This document shows positions 50,335 through 60,148 of a stretch of DNA of 64,000 nt, piece after piece. Below the pieces are notes generated by a model. It was not told where the DNA came from, did no database searches, and was given only the letters and a program-made list of their open reading frames with translations. The stretch is from Pedobacter soli. GTDB taxonomy: Bacteria; Bacteroidota; Bacteroidia; Sphingobacteriales; Sphingobacteriaceae. The stretch covers positions 1-64,000 of the forward strand of contig NZ_FMZH01000017.1 of assembly GCF_900101435.1 (NCBI RefSeq), given 5' to 3'. The position numbers and the translations under genes were made by a program. Each line of letters opens with the position of its first letter. The stretch's first letter is position 1.

Positions 50335-50420
50335 TATCAGTTTAAAAATATAGTTTGGCGAATATAAAATTTTCTTTAGGGTATGGTTTTAAAAGTAATT
50401 AACAATTTCACATTATGGGC

Positions 50421-51395
50421 TTACTTTTCCCTGTAAATGGTTTCTAAAACGGTTTGACCGGTAGCTTTTAAAGTGTTTTTATCAATATTGGCTAAATTAT
50501 CCAGCTGGGTGTGCCAGTTGATGTAAAAGCCGCTGTTATCGTTGTAATGAATAATGTCTATTGATGGTACACCGGCTTTGTTCATCCAGAAATGATCGTC
50601 GACTAATCTTCCGCTTGGAATTTTGGTAAAATACGAGGCATAGCCAATTTCATTACCAATATCCCATACTTTATTGGCTACATCCGGTGCTGCCTGGCGC
50701 GAAATTTCATCTTGTGTAAATTGTGCGTTGCCACCGCCTACCATATCGAGGTTAATACCATAAAGGGCTTTATAACCAGAAGCCACAGCCTGTTTAGCCC
50801 AATATTGCGAGCCCAGGCACCAGGTGGTTTCATCTGGTGTTTCATCGTTGGCTTTGCCATAATCTTCCAAATCCCACAATACAAAATCAACTCCCACATT
50901 AGGCTGTTTCTGCTGGATCTGGCGCGCCATTTCCAGAATTACAGCGACACCGCTAGCACCATCATTTGCGGCATCAAATGCTTTGGTATGGTTGGCCGGA
51001 TCGGTATCCTGATCAGAAAAAGGCCGGGCATCCCAATGCGCAGTAATTAAAACCCTGTTCTTTTGTGCGGGATTAAAAACAGCAACAATATTTTTCAGCT
51101 GAAAACTTTTACCGTCGTAAGTACTTGTTTTCTCGCCTTGTACTTTAACATCCGCACCGAACGATTTTAATTTGGCCACCAGGTAATCTGCACATTTTTG
51201 GTGTGCTGCAGTTCCCGGAATACGTGGACCGAAATCTACCTGCGCCTTTGTATAGGCATAAGCACTATCGGCATTAAAATCAGGCGATACCATTGTTATT
51301 TTTTCTTCACTCTGGCTGGTATCAGCTTGTTTATTTTTACAAGCCTGCAAGGCCATCAGGCCAATAAAAGGCAGGATAAATATTTTTTTATTCAT
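50421..51395 (-). CDS. M28 family peptidase lipoprotein (glutaminyl cyclase-like)
   Basis: 324 residues with a lipoprotein signal: MNKKIFILPFIGLMALQACKN, lipid-carrying Cys at about residue 19. The zinc core has ITAHWDARPFSDQD and AANDGASGVAVILEMA, LWDLEDYG with the catalytic Glu, INLDMVGG and DDHFWMNKAGVPSIDIIHY. The HWDARP and LWDLEDYG forms are those of the glutaminyl-peptide cyclotransferase branch of M28, so it may form pyroglutamate at N-termini or act as an aminopeptidase. It is anchored in the periplasm or on the outer membrane. Confidence 0.88.
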   Translation of the reverse strand: MNKKIFILPFIGLMALQACKNKQADTSQSEEKITMVSPDFNADSAYAYTKAQVDFGPRIPGTAAHQKCADYLVAKLKSFGADVKVQGEKTSTYDGKSFQLKNIVAVFNPAQKNRVLITAHWDARPFSDQDTDPANHTKAFDAANDGASGVAVILEMARQIQQKQPNVGVDFVLWDLEDYGKANDETPDETTWCLGSQYWAKQAVASGYKALYGINLDMVGGGNAQFTQDEISRQAAPDVANKVWDIGNEIGYASYFTKIPSGRLVDDHFWMNKAGVPSIDIIHYNDNSGFYINWHTQLDNLANIDKNTLKATGQTVLETIYREK

Positions 51396-51543
51396 GATTA
51401 ATTTAATCTAAAATTCTGCCACTATTGGGTAGATAACTATACAAATGGCTTATTTCATCCCCCTGCCCCCTTCAAAGGGGGACAGGATTTTTTATAAATT
51501 AAAGTATAACCTATCAGGGCCAATCCGCAAACTGCTTACGCGC

Positions 51544-53004
51544 CTAAGCCTTACTCCAGGTTGTACCTTCTTTACCATCCTTAAGCTGAATACCCAAAGC
51601 CTGCAAACCAATACGAATACGATCTGAAGTGGCGTAATCTTTATTTGCTTTAGCTTCGGTTCTGATATCAATTACCATTTCTAAAACACCATTTAAATCA
51701 TTACTGCCGGCGTCTTCATCTTTCAAGCCTAAAATATCGAACACAAAATCGTGTACCAGCTGCTTTAATTTAGCTAAAGCCTCTGCCGATATTTTTCCTT
51801 TCCCATCGTAAACGGTATTAATCATCCTAACTGCCTCAAATAACTCGGCAATTAAAATCGGGCTGTTAAAATCATCATCCATGGCATGAATGCATTTCTC
51901 TTTCAGTGCGTCGATATCAAAATCGTTTTGTTCTGATACCTGCAGTTTATCTAAAAGGCTAACCGCTGTCATTAAACGTCTAAATCCTTTCTCCGAGGCA
52001 TCCAGAGCATCGTTAGAAAAATCTAAAGTACTGCGGTAATGTGCCTGCAACATAAAGAACTTAACCGTCATCGGGCTATAGCCCTTTTTTAATAAAGGAT
52101 GCGCACCGGTAAACAGCTCTAAAGGCAAAAAGCCATTACCCGCCGATTTCGACATGCGCGTACCATTAACGGTAAGCATATTGGTATGCATCCAATAGCG
52201 TGCAGGCTGTTTGTGGCTGCATGCTTCCGATTGTGCAATTTCGTTGGTATGGTGTGTGGCAGCCAAATCCATTCCACCACCGTGAATATCAAATTCAGAC
52301 CCCAGGTATTTGGCACTCATGGCCGAGCATTCGATATGCCAGCCCGGGAAACCCATGCCCCATGGCGATTGCCATTGCATTAAAGTTTCTGGTTTTGCTT
52401 TAATCCACAGGGCAAAATCCAACCTCCCGCGTTTCTCATCCTGTCCACCCAGTTCGCGGGTGTTGTTCAGCATATCTTCGAGGTTGCGGTTGGTTAAGAT
52501 GGTGTAATTGTATTCTTTGCTGTATTTTTCTACGTCGAAATACACATTACCATCAATTTCGTAAGCATAACCATTGGCCATAATTACCTTAATCATTTCG
52601 ATTTGCTCGATAATGTGTCCGGTCGCCGTTGGTTCGATACTAGGTGGTAAGGTATTAAACATGCGCAGCACATCGTGGAAACCTAAAGTATATTTCTGTA
52701 CAATTTCCATGGGCTCCAGCTGCTCTAACTTTGCGCGTTTTGCAAATTTATCATCGCCCTCATCCCTGTCGCCTTCTAAGTGACCTGCATCGGTAATATT
52801 ACGCACATAGCGCACCTTATATCCTGAGTATTTAAGATATCTGAAAATTAAATCGAAAGAAATAAAAGTGCGGCAATTGCCAAGGTGCACATCGCTGTAA
52901 ACAGTAGGACCACAAACATACATCCCAACGTTGGGTGCATTTAAGGGTTGAAAAACTTCTTTTTTGCGCGAAAGCGTGTTGTAAAGCTGTAAGCCAGTAT
53001 TCAT
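51544..53004 (-). CDS. cysS: Cysteinyl-tRNA synthetase
   Basis: 486 residues, class I. HIGH-like motif [10 protein letters not shown] near residue 38, preceded by VCGPTVYS with a zinc-binding Cys; further zinc ligands in HIECSAMS and [16 protein letters not shown]-like motif RMSKSAGN near residue 276. It charges tRNA-Cys with cysteine. The -7 box TACATTTG lies exactly four bases before the ATG on the minus strand, so the mRNA may be leaderless. The C-terminus ends SKA with no extra domain. Confidence 0.98.
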   Translation of the reverse strand: MNTGLQLYNTLSRKKEVFQPLNAPNVGMYVCGPTVYSDVHLGNCRTFISFDLIFRYLKYSGYKVRYVRNITDAGHLEGDRDEGDDKFAKRAKLEQLEPMEIVQKYTLGFHDVLRMFNTLPPSIEPTATGHIIEQIEMIKVIMANGYAYEIDGNVYFDVEKYSKEYNYTILTNRNLEDMLNNTRELGGQDEKRGRLDFALWIKAKPETLMQWQSPWGMGFPGWHIECSAMSAKYLGSEFDIHGGGMDLAATHHTNEIAQSEACSHKQPARYWMHTNMLTVNGTRMSKSAGNGFLPLELFTGAHPLLKKGYSPMTVKFFMLQAHYRSTLDFSNDALDASEKGFRRLMTAVSLLDKLQVSEQNDFDIDALKEKCIHAMDDDFNSPILIAELFEAVRMINTVYDGKGKISAEALAKLKQLVHDFVFDILGLKDEDAGSNDLNGVLEMVIDIRTEAKANKDYATSDRIRIGLQALGIQLKDGKEGTTWSKA

Positions 53005-53392
53005 ATTGCAAATGTAAGATTTACTTAGAAAGTTGAAACCTTTAAAGTTGCAATGTTTAGCTTATGATTTTTAACTAACATTTACAGGCAGCATTTATCC
53101 GTGCTCTCAGATGCTACCGCCTTACAGTAAAACAAAATTTATTTACAGTATTAATTTTTCTCAAATATTAGAAAAGGTACTGTACTGCTTTATCGGGTAA
53201 AACAGTCCCTCTTTCCGCTATAGTCCCGATAAAAAAATCGGGAGCTGCCGCTTCAATAGGGTTTAGTTCGGTTATTTCGGTGCTTTTGGCCTGTAAACCT
53301 TGCGCAAAACTAACGCTGTCGCCAGTTGTTACCAGTTAACCGTAAAACAAATTTATATCCCTATTTTAGGTTAACCTATTAAACATCAATAA
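53005..53392. other. Divergent intergenic region with diverged repeats
   Basis: 388 bases between cysS and the GNAT gene. It holds the cysS -7 box (53009-53016), a repeat-like block around the hairpin CCCGATAAAAAAATCGGG (53225-53242) that resembles 12905-13005, and AT-rich DNA. No gene or RNA recognised. Confidence 0.5.
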
Positions 53393-53824
53393 ATGGTTCA
53401 GATTAGAGAAATTTCAGATAAAGATGCCGAAGCTGTTGCCAAACTTTCCACACAGCTGGGTTACCAAAGCAACATCGAACAAACACGCTTAAGAATCGGA
53501 GAGATTAACAGCAGCAACGAAAACTGTGCTTTTGTTGCAGTAGCCGAAAATAAAATTGTTGGCTGGATTCATGGCTTTTACACTTTGCGGATCGAGTCTG
53601 ACCCTTTTGTAGAAATAGGCGGTTTAATTGTGGATCCTGATTTCCGTGGACAGCAAGTTGGAAAACAGCTTATAGCAAATGTAAAACACTGGGCTGAAAA
53701 GCAGAAAGTACAGAAACTAAAGGTAAGGTGTAATACCAAACGTACCGAAAGCCATAAGTTTTATGAAACAATTGGCTTTAAAGAAAATAAACGACAGATT
53801 GCATTTGAAATAGAATTGGTTTAG
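53393..53824 (+). CDS. GNAT family N-acetyltransferase
   Basis: 143 residues. The GNAT fold is complete: VQIREISDKDAEAVAKLS at the start, CAFVAVAENKIVGWIHGFY as strands, the acetyl-CoA-binding loop DPDFRGQQVGKQLIANVKHWA (R-G-x-x-x-G) near residue 85, and KFYETIGFKENKR at the end. It transfers acetyl groups to an amine. Substrate unknown. Single gene. The start ATG at 53393 is well placed. Confidence 0.9.
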   Translation: MVQIREISDKDAEAVAKLSTQLGYQSNIEQTRLRIGEINSSNENCAFVAVAENKIVGWIHGFYTLRIESDPFVEIGGLIVDPDFRGQQVGKQLIANVKHWAEKQKVQKLKVRCNTKRTESHKFYETIGFKENKRQIAFEIELV

Positions 53825-53897
53825 TGCCAGAGCCACTTACGAAGTCGACATATCCTCCCACAAATAACAAACTTTGCAAGGTGCCTCAGTTAAGTAG

Positions 53898-53920
53898 TTT
53901 AAACAATTAACCAGTTAACC
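53898..53920. repeat. Partial inverted copy of the 58-base repeat
   Basis: TTTAAACAATTAACCAGTTAACC here is the reverse complement of part of the unit at 27588-27645 and 27701-27758. Confidence 0.55.
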
Positions 53921-53953
53921 AAACTATTATTACAACGCTCAAACATTTCGGCA

Positions 53954-53985
53954 TTGTAACAATTCAATCCTATTCGTTAACTTTG
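53954..53985 (+). promoter_or_regulatory. Promoter of lipA with leaderless spacing
   Basis: TTG (53954-53956) and TAACTTTG (53978-53985) are 21 bases apart. Four bases then separate the -7 box from the lipA ATG at 53990. Confidence 0.7.
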
Positions 53986-53989
53986 TGGC

Positions 53990-54883
53990 ATGATTGATTT
54001 ACCGGTAGTACCTGCTGTAACTGAAGTTAAGCGTAAACCAGATTGGTTACGTGTAAAATTACCTGTTGGTAAAGAATATGCGCAAGTTCGCAGCTTAGTG
54101 GATACGCATAAGCTACACACCATTTGCGAAAGCGGCAATTGCCCCAATATGGGCGAATGCTGGGGCGCAGGTACGGCAACCTTTATGATTTTGGGTAACA
54201 TTTGCACACGTAGCTGTTCTTTTTGCGCAGTAGCAACAGGCCGCCCGCTGGCAGTTGATGTAGATGAACCAAACCGTGTAGCCAATTCGGTAAAATTAAT
54301 GGGTGTTAAACATTGCGTAATCACTTCGGTTGACCGCGATGATTTAAAAGATGGCGGATCGATTATCTGGGCCGAAACTTTACAGGCCATCCGCAAAGAA
54401 AGTCCTATCACTACCCTCGAAACTTTGATCCCTGATTTTAAAGGTCAGTGGGATAATTTATACCGTGTTTTAGAAGAACGTCCTGAAGTGGTATCTCATA
54501 ACATGGAAACGGTAAAACGCCTGACCAGACAGGTACGCATTCAGGCCAAATACGATAGGAGCTTAGAGGCCCTGAAAAGAATTTCGGAATTTGGTTTAAG
54601 AACCAAAACCGGCATTATGCTGGGTTTAGGCGAAACTGAAGAAGATATTTTTGAAGCCATGGACGATCTGGTTGCCAATGGCGTACATATTTTAACTTTG
54701 GGTCAGTATTTACAACCTACACGCAACCACCACCCGGTTGTAGATTGGATACACCCCGATACTTTTGCCATGTACAAGGAAGTTGGTTTAGCCAAAGGCT
54801 TAAAATATGTGGAAAGCGGACCATTGGTACGTTCATCTTACCACGCAGAAAAACACCTTTTCCCTATTGATGGGATAGCATAG
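53990..54883 (+). CDS. lipA: Lipoyl synthase
   Basis: 297 residues, radical SAM enzyme. It inserts two sulphur atoms into octanoyl groups on the E2 and H proteins to make lipoate. Both iron-sulphur sets are present: [12 protein letters not shown] (auxiliary cluster, near residue 45) and CTRSCSFC (radical SAM cluster, near residue 75), with the SxSxR end motif in [12 protein letters not shown]. It may be translated from a leaderless mRNA, because its promoter box lies four bases before the ATG. A strong terminator follows. Confidence 0.98.
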   Translation: MIDLPVVPAVTEVKRKPDWLRVKLPVGKEYAQVRSLVDTHKLHTICESGNCPNMGECWGAGTATFMILGNICTRSCSFCAVATGRPLAVDVDEPNRVANSVKLMGVKHCVITSVDRDDLKDGGSIIWAETLQAIRKESPITTLETLIPDFKGQWDNLYRVLEERPEVVSHNMETVKRLTRQVRIQAKYDRSLEALKRISEFGLRTKTGIMLGLGETEEDIFEAMDDLVANGVHILTLGQYLQPTRNHHPVVDWIHPDTFAMYKEVGLAKGLKYVESGPLVRSSYHAEKHLFPIDGIA

Positions 54884-54906
54884 TTATCATATTAATATAT
54901 GCTCTG

Positions 54907-54960
54907 AAAAATGTTTTATAAAGCACTCCTTTACGGAATGTGTTTATAAAACATTTTTTT
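54907..54960 (+). terminator. Terminator of lipA
   Basis: AAAAATGTTTTATAAA pairs with TTTATAAAACATTTTT over 16 bases, then a T-run. It overlaps the promoter of the next gene. Confidence 0.88.
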
Positions 54961-54988
54961 GCTTTTTCTGTTCTGTATTGTAACTTAG
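54958..54988 (+). promoter_or_regulatory. Promoter of the sigma factor gene
   Basis: TTTG (54958-54961), 19 bases, then TAACTTAG (54981-54988), close to consensus except the last positions. The GTG is at 54998. Confidence 0.6.
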
Positions 54989-54997
54989 TAACCAATA

Positions 54998-55549
54998 GTG
55001 ACTGCATTTAAAAAATTAACCCTAACCGAGCCAGAACTTGTTCAGCAACTGCAATCGAAAGACCCTGCGGTATTAAAAACGCTGTACAGCATGTATTCGT
55101 CGGCTATCTATGGTGTTATTTCGCGCATTATTACCCATACCGAACTCGCTGAGGATGTTTTACAGGAAACTTTTGTAAAAATCTGGCAGTCTGCAGCACA
55201 CTACGACAATACAAAAGGACGTTTGTTTACCTGGATGATGAATATTGCCCGCAACTTATCTATCGACAAGCTCCGTTCTAAAGACTTTAAGAATTCACTC
55301 AAAAACCAAGATATAGAAAATAACGTAAGTTTCGTTGATGAACAAAACAAGGTTACCTTTAACCCCGATGTTTTGGGTGTTAAACAGCTTGTAGACAACC
55401 TTAAACCAGACTTACAGGCAGTTCTTGATTTAGTTTATTACAAGGGCTTTACGCATGTAGAAGCCGCAGAAAAGTTAGATTTGCCACTGGGCACGGTGAA
55501 AACCCGTATCAGGTTGGCTATTATAGAATTGAGAAGGAATTTTAATTGA
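54998..55549 (+). CDS. ECF RNA polymerase sigma factor
   Basis: 183 residues from a GTG start. Region 2: LLQTLYSMYSSAIYGVISR-like (LKTLYSMYSSAIYGVISRIITHTELAEDVLQETFVKIWQ) and GRLFTWMMNIARNLSIDKLR; region 4: GFTHVEAAEKLDLPLGTVKTRIRLAIIELR, a helix-turn-helix that reads the -35 box. It belongs to the SigK/RskA-type group judged by its partner. The gene overlaps the anti-sigma gene by 4 bases (TTGA), so the two are produced together. Its targets are not visible in the window. Confidence 0.95.
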   Translation: MTAFKKLTLTEPELVQQLQSKDPAVLKTLYSMYSSAIYGVISRIITHTELAEDVLQETFVKIWQSAAHYDNTKGRLFTWMMNIARNLSIDKLRSKDFKNSLKNQDIENNVSFVDEQNKVTFNPDVLGVKQLVDNLKPDLQAVLDLVYYKGFTHVEAAEKLDLPLGTVKTRIRLAIIELRRNFN

Positions 55550-56409
55550 GCGTGGAAAATTTAAAAGCATATATCGAATCTGGAGTACTCGAGCTGTACG
55601 TTTTAGGTGATTTATCACCCGAAGAAGCGTTACAGGTTGAGGAAATGGCAGCCCAACACCCCGAGGTGAAAGCTGAAATAGCAGCCATTGAGCAAGCTAT
55701 AGAGCAATATGCTATGCAAAATGCTGTAGAACCATCTGCAGATGTAGAGACAAGATTACTCGAAAAATTAGGGCTAAGTGAGCTTGAACCTGAGAAAACT
55801 GTTAAATCTACCCCACCTGTTGCACAAGAAGCCAGCATTATACCTTTTGATGAAAGTGCCGGCAAAGTAAGAATCCTGCGTTATGCACTGGTAGCTTGTG
55901 TAGCCTTATTAATTATCAGTACCGCGGCTTTGTTTATTACTTACAGCAAGTTAAACGATGCCCACGACCAGATTGCAAGCTTAAACCTCGATAAACAAAA
56001 ATTTGCAGGTGTAGTAAGCAAACTGGAGTTTGAAAACCAGGGCTTGAGCAACATGGCTGCAATGGCCGATAGCCAGGAATGGGCAACCATCAATATGACG
56101 GGGCAGCCTTTTAGTCCGGCATCTAAAATGAAAGTTTACTGGAACAAAAAAGATAAAAGCGTATTGGTTAACTATGTTGCCATGGATTTACCAAAAACTG
56201 ATAAGGAGCACGAATATCAATTATGGGCCATGGTAAATGGTAAGCCGGTAAGTTTAGGTGTGTTTGGCAAAAACGATTCAACATCAAACGAAGCACTGGT
56301 TAAAATGCAGGCCATACAAGAAGCACAAGCTTTTGCGGTAACCATAGAACCAATGGGTGGAAGCGTTAACCCTAATATGGGTAAGCTGACTGTAATGGGT
56401 GGGGTGTAA
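55546..56409 (+). CDS. Anti-sigma factor (RskA-like)
   Basis: 287 residues from a TTG that overlaps the sigma stop. Residues 1-60 (SGVLELYVLGDLSPEEALQVEEMAAQHPE) form the sigma-binding part and lack a zinc His/Cys set. One membrane helix follows (RYALVACVALLIISTAALFITY, about residues 105-127), then a periplasmic RskA domain with KDKSVLVNYVAMDLPKTDKEHEYQLWAMVNGKPVSLGVFG. It holds the sigma factor at the membrane until a signal, probably proteolysis, frees it. The periplasmic part ends MGKLTVMGGV. Confidence 0.92.
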   Translation: MSVENLKAYIESGVLELYVLGDLSPEEALQVEEMAAQHPEVKAEIAAIEQAIEQYAMQNAVEPSADVETRLLEKLGLSELEPEKTVKSTPPVAQEASIIPFDESAGKVRILRYALVACVALLIISTAALFITYSKLNDAHDQIASLNLDKQKFAGVVSKLEFENQGLSNMAAMADSQEWATINMTGQPFSPASKMKVYWNKKDKSVLVNYVAMDLPKTDKEHEYQLWAMVNGKPVSLGVFGKNDSTSNEALVKMQAIQEAQAFAVTIEPMGGSVNPNMGKLTVMGGV

Positions 56410-56502
56410 GGAGATACTCAAGATCTTTTCCGAATAGAGCATTGTTTTGCTATGCTTCTCAAAGCATCCAATTGGCCTTTACCGATCAACAACTTCAAAA
56501 AA

Positions 56503-57999
56503 CTATCTGGTAGTCAATACTTTAATTTCCTTTGCAATATTTAAAGCAAGTTGAGACGCGGTAACCACGTATTGTTCCTTTGCCAGCTCATCTCCCGTTT
56601 GACCATGAATATAACAGCCGGCAATGACTGCATCGGCCGCCGGATAATTTTGTGCTACCAAACCCGAAATAGTCCCTGTTAAAACATCGCCCATACCACC
56701 CTGTGCCATGGCTGGGTTTCCTGTTGGGTTAATGTAAACCTTTCCATCAGGCAGGCAAACAAAAGTATATTGGTTTTTAAGTACAATTACAATTTGAAGC
56801 TGGCGGGCCTGTGCTTTAGCAGTCTGCACACGCTCCCACCAGGTATCATGCTCGCCAAATAAGCGATCGAATTCTTTTAAATGCGGGGTAAGGATCGAAT
56901 GCTTTGGTAGTTTTTTTATCAGATCTGGCCTTTCGGCTAAAATATTCAGTGCATCGGCATCTATTACCAATTCGCGATTGGCCGTAATCAGACTTTCTAA
57001 AAGTCTTTCATTTTCAGCATCTATGCCTAAGCCGGGGCCTATAGCTATACACTGGTATTTTGCTGGGTGCTCAATGCGCATATATTCTACCCTGAGCAAA
57101 GCCATCACCTCAGGTAAAGCGGTATTGAGCGCCGTTAGCCCACTTTCCGGAATACAGGCAGTGGTTAATCCGGCGCCTGTGTGTAGGCAAGCCATTGAAG
57201 CCAGTAAAGCTGCCCCCATGGTATTGGTATTACCTGCTATTATGAGCGCGTGGCCATAGGTGCCTTTATGACTAAAAAGCTTACGTTTTTTAAGTATTTT
57301 TTGAATGTCTTTCTCTTCGGTAAGGTAAAAGTCAGTATCCTGTTTCTGGATAAAATCTTCATCAAGTTCAATATTTGCTACTTCATATTTTTCGGTTGCC
57401 AAAGCCGATTCCGGGAAGAAGAAATTAATTTTTGGCCGTTGAAAACAGATTGTTTTATAAGCCTTTACACCATTATAATTGCTGGTCAAACTTCCCTCAG
57501 CAAAAAAACCAGTTGGTACATCAACTGCATATACTTTTTTATTTAACTTATTAATGGCACGTGCCAGTTCTGCGTAATCGCCGGTTAAAGGTTTATTTAA
57601 ACCCGAACCTAAAATAGCGTCAATAATTAAATCGGGTTTAATGTGTTTTAAATCAGCAGGCTGGTTTATGATGGCTTTTTTACAGCGCGATTCATCCAGC
57701 CGTTGCAGGTTAATGGCAAAATCAGCAGTTTGTTTGGCACTAAAATTTACGATGTAAACTTTCACGTTCTCGTAGCCATTAACCAAAAGCAAATGCGCTA
57801 TCGCAAGTCCGTCGCCTCCGTTGTTACCTTTTCCGCAAAAAATTGCAATGCTCTTGCCGGCATCAAATTCATCTCTGATAAAACATTGCACAAATGCGCG
57901 TGCAGCTTTCTCCATCAAATCGATGGAAGCAATGGGCTTATTAACTATGGTAAACTGATCGGCATGGCGCATTTGCGCCGAAGTAAGCAATGTAAGCAT
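56503..57999 (-). CDS. nnrD: Bifunctional NAD(P)H-hydrate epimerase/ADP-dependent dehydratase
   Basis: 498 residues. The N-terminal half (residues 1-215) is the epimerase (YjeF_N, NnrE) with FCGKGNNGGDGLAIAHLL; the C-terminal half is the dehydratase (NnrD), with HKGTYGHALIIAGN and GNPAMAQGGMGDVLTGTISGLVAQ near residue 425 (catalytic Asp of MGDVL). It repairs the damaged hydrated forms of NADH and NADPH in the cytoplasm. The fused form is usual in bacteria. Single gene facing the converging anti-sigma gene. Confidence 0.95.
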   Translation of the reverse strand: MLTLLTSAQMRHADQFTIVNKPIASIDLMEKAARAFVQCFIRDEFDAGKSIAIFCGKGNNGGDGLAIAHLLLVNGYENVKVYIVNFSAKQTADFAINLQRLDESRCKKAIINQPADLKHIKPDLIIDAILGSGLNKPLTGDYAELARAINKLNKKVYAVDVPTGFFAEGSLTSNYNGVKAYKTICFQRPKINFFFPESALATEKYEVANIELDEDFIQKQDTDFYLTEEKDIQKILKKRKLFSHKGTYGHALIIAGNTNTMGAALLASMACLHTGAGLTTACIPESGLTALNTALPEVMALLRVEYMRIEHPAKYQCIAIGPGLGIDAENERLLESLITANRELVIDADALNILAERPDLIKKLPKHSILTPHLKEFDRLFGEHDTWWERVQTAKAQARQLQIVIVLKNQYTFVCLPDGKVYINPTGNPAMAQGGMGDVLTGTISGLVAQNYPAADAVIAGCYIHGQTGDELAKEQYVVTASQLALNIAKEIKVLTTR

Positions 58000-58154
58000 A
58001 TTACTAATATAATATTTTTAGCTAAAAATTGCTATTGGCTCCGTCATCAACCGATTTAATGAAAGTATTTAGCCCAGGCCAAACTAATATTGCTATTTTT
58101 ATACCTTTTGCTAAGCTTTAACGTTTTCTAAAAAATTAAATTAACTCTAAAACA

Positions 58155-58562
58155 ATGAATCAAAAACCATCAAATGCATTTGTGGCGGCCGCCTGGATTG
58201 CATTAGGTATCGGAATGATCGGCTTTATTGTAGGCTTGTGGCGTTCTGATATGCTCCTAAACGAAAAAGGATATTATTTTACCGTATTGATGTTTGGCCT
58301 TTTTGCTGTAATATCTTTACAAAAAGCTGTTCGCGATAAACTGGAAGGTATTCCGGTTACAGAAATTTATTATGGATTAAGCTGGTTTTCGACACTCTTA
58401 ACCATTACCTTACTGGTAATAGGTTTGTGGAACGCCACGCTTTTACCGAGCGAAAAAGGTTTTTATGCCTTTGCTTTTCTACTCGCCATTTTTGGTGCCA
58501 TAACGGTGCAGAAGAACACGCGGGATAGCCAGATTGCAAATAAAAACCGGGATACGGAATAG
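58155..58562 (+). CDS. YiaA/YiaB family inner-membrane protein
   Basis: 135 residues with four hydrophobic helices in two internal repeats. Each repeat has the pattern AxxWIALGIGMIGFIVGLWRSDMLLNEKGYYF then VISLQKAVRD (first) and GLSWFSTLLTITLLVIGLWNATLLPSEKGFYAF then ITVQKNTRD (second). This duplication is the hallmark of the YiaA/B-type family. Function unknown. A terminator follows, so it is a single gene. Confidence 0.9.
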   Translation: MNQKPSNAFVAAAWIALGIGMIGFIVGLWRSDMLLNEKGYYFTVLMFGLFAVISLQKAVRDKLEGIPVTEIYYGLSWFSTLLTITLLVIGLWNATLLPSEKGFYAFAFLLAIFGAITVQKNTRDSQIANKNRDTE

Positions 58563-58568
58563 CAGATT

Positions 58569-58600
58569 AAGCCAGTAGCAAAACTACTGGCTTTTTTTAT
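58569..58600 (+). terminator. Terminator of the YiaA-like gene
   Basis: AAGCCAGTAG-CAAAA-CTACTGGCTT followed by TTTTT, a ten-pair stem. Confidence 0.9.
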
Positions 58601-58831
58601 TTCCAAACAATCGCTTTTCTACACATCACACGAACTAATCAAATGATCCTCAAAGCGTATGGTACTTTTCATCTACCAACCGGATATTGATTAAAAACGT
58701 ATAAACCTAAGCGCCATTAATTTATAAGATAAGAATAAAAAAATCACTAATTTAAACAGCAGATACCGAGGCCAGTAGTTTTATCATTTTTGAGCAAATT
58801 AATGTAAACCAAATTAACAGGACAGGCACTT

Positions 58832-60148
58832 ATGGAGCAAAGTACAGGCTTAAAAAAAACACTCACCCCATTTATGCTATGGGGGCTGGGTGTAGGGTAT
58901 GTTATTTCGGGCATGTATTTCGGCTGGAACTTAGGCCTCGAAAAAGGAGGAACGCTGGGCATGGCCATTGCCACTGTGGCCATCATGGTAATGTATGTTA
59001 CCTTTAGCTTCAGTTATGCCGAGCTGGCTTGTGCCATTCCAAAAGCAGGTGGCGTTTTCGATTATGCCAATACCGCTTTAGGCAAAAACATGGGCTTTAT
59101 TGCCGGCATTGCACAAATGGTTGAGTTTATATTTGCCCCACCTGCCATTGCATTTGCCATTGGCGCCTATTTTAATGCTTTCTTCCCTCAAGTGCCCATA
59201 CTTACCTCAGCCATTGCCATCTACTTTATTTTTACGGCTTTAAATGTATATGGCGTTAAAGCCGCAGCTTCGTTCGAGGTTATTGTTACCGTGCTTGCTG
59301 TGGGCGAGCTGCTTTTGTTTTCGGGGATTACTTTACCCAAATTCCAGTCAGCAAACCTTATTCACAATAATTTCCCCAACGGCTGGAGTGGTGTATTTGC
59401 AGCCATTCCTTTCGCCATCTGGTTTTTTCTGGGCATTGAGGGCGTAGCCAATGTGGCCGAAGAAACCAAAAACCCACAACGTGATATCAGCAAAGGTTTT
59501 GGTTCGGGAATATTTACACTGGTGGTTTTGTGCATACTCGTTTTCATTTCAACCGTTGGTATAGGTGGCTGGGAAGCCATTGTGTATAAAAATGGAAAAT
59601 CGGGCGAAACTTCCGATTCTCCTCTCCCTCTCGCCCTGTCGATGATCACCGGGAGCAACCACCTCATGTACCACTTGTTAATTACGGTCGGTTTATTTGG
59701 GTTGGTAGCTTCTTTTCACGGATTGGTGCTGGCTGCTGGCCGTTCTACTTACGAGATGGGGCGGGTAAAAAGCATCCCGGCTATTTTGGGTAAAATTTCG
59801 CCCAAATTCCAAACTCCTGCCAACGCCCTGATTGGCAATATGGTTATTGGAATTATAGCGCTCCTATCGGGCAAAACGGCCGAAATTATCATCATTTCGG
59901 TATTCGGGGCTTTAACCCTTTATATCATTTCGATGGTTTCGGTCATGGTGCTGAGGAAAAGTAAGCCAGAAATGCTGCGTCCTTTTAAAACCCCGGTTTA
60001 CCCGCTATTTCCTATTGTTGCACTGCTTATTTCGTGTGTTTCTTTTATCGCAATGCTGATTTATAATCTTAAATTAGGATTAATTTATTCGGGTATTGTT
60101 TTAGGCATCTTTCTTTTATACAAACTTTTTAAAAAGGTTAATGCATGA
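58832..60148 (+). CDS. Ethanolamine permease-like APC transporter
   Basis: 438 residues with about twelve membrane helices. The start LGVGYVISGMYFGWNLGLEKGG is close to the ethanolamine permease (EutP/Eat) of Pseudomonas, and FVYAELACAIPKAGGVF-like (SFSYAELACAIPKAGGVFDYANTALG) is the APC signature. It imports a small amine across the inner membrane. The next gene starts within its stop codon (ATGA), a gamma-glutamyl ligase, which strongly ties import to glutamylation. Putrescine or another amino alcohol cannot be fully excluded as substrate. Confidence 0.88.
   Translation: MEQSTGLKKTLTPFMLWGLGVGYVISGMYFGWNLGLEKGGTLGMAIATVAIMVMYVTFSFSYAELACAIPKAGGVFDYANTALGKNMGFIAGIAQMVEFIFAPPAIAFAIGAYFNAFFPQVPILTSAIAIYFIFTALNVYGVKAAASFEVIVTVLAVGELLLFSGITLPKFQSANLIHNNFPNGWSGVFAAIPFAIWFFLGIEGVANVAEETKNPQRDISKGFGSGIFTLVVLCILVFISTVGIGGWEAIVYKNGKSGETSDSPLPLALSMITGSNHLMYHLLITVGLFGLVASFHGLVLAAGRSTYEMGRVKSIPAILGKISPKFQTPANALIGNMVIGIIALLSGKTAEIIIISVFGALTLYIISMVSVMVLRKSKPEMLRPFKTPVYPLFPIVALLISCVSFIAMLIYNLKLGLIYSGIVLGIFLLYKLFKKVNA

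Noticed and set aside
53977-54411. Minus-strand open frame of 144 codons inside lipA
   Set aside because: Shadow of a highly conserved gene with no own promoter or recognisable domain.
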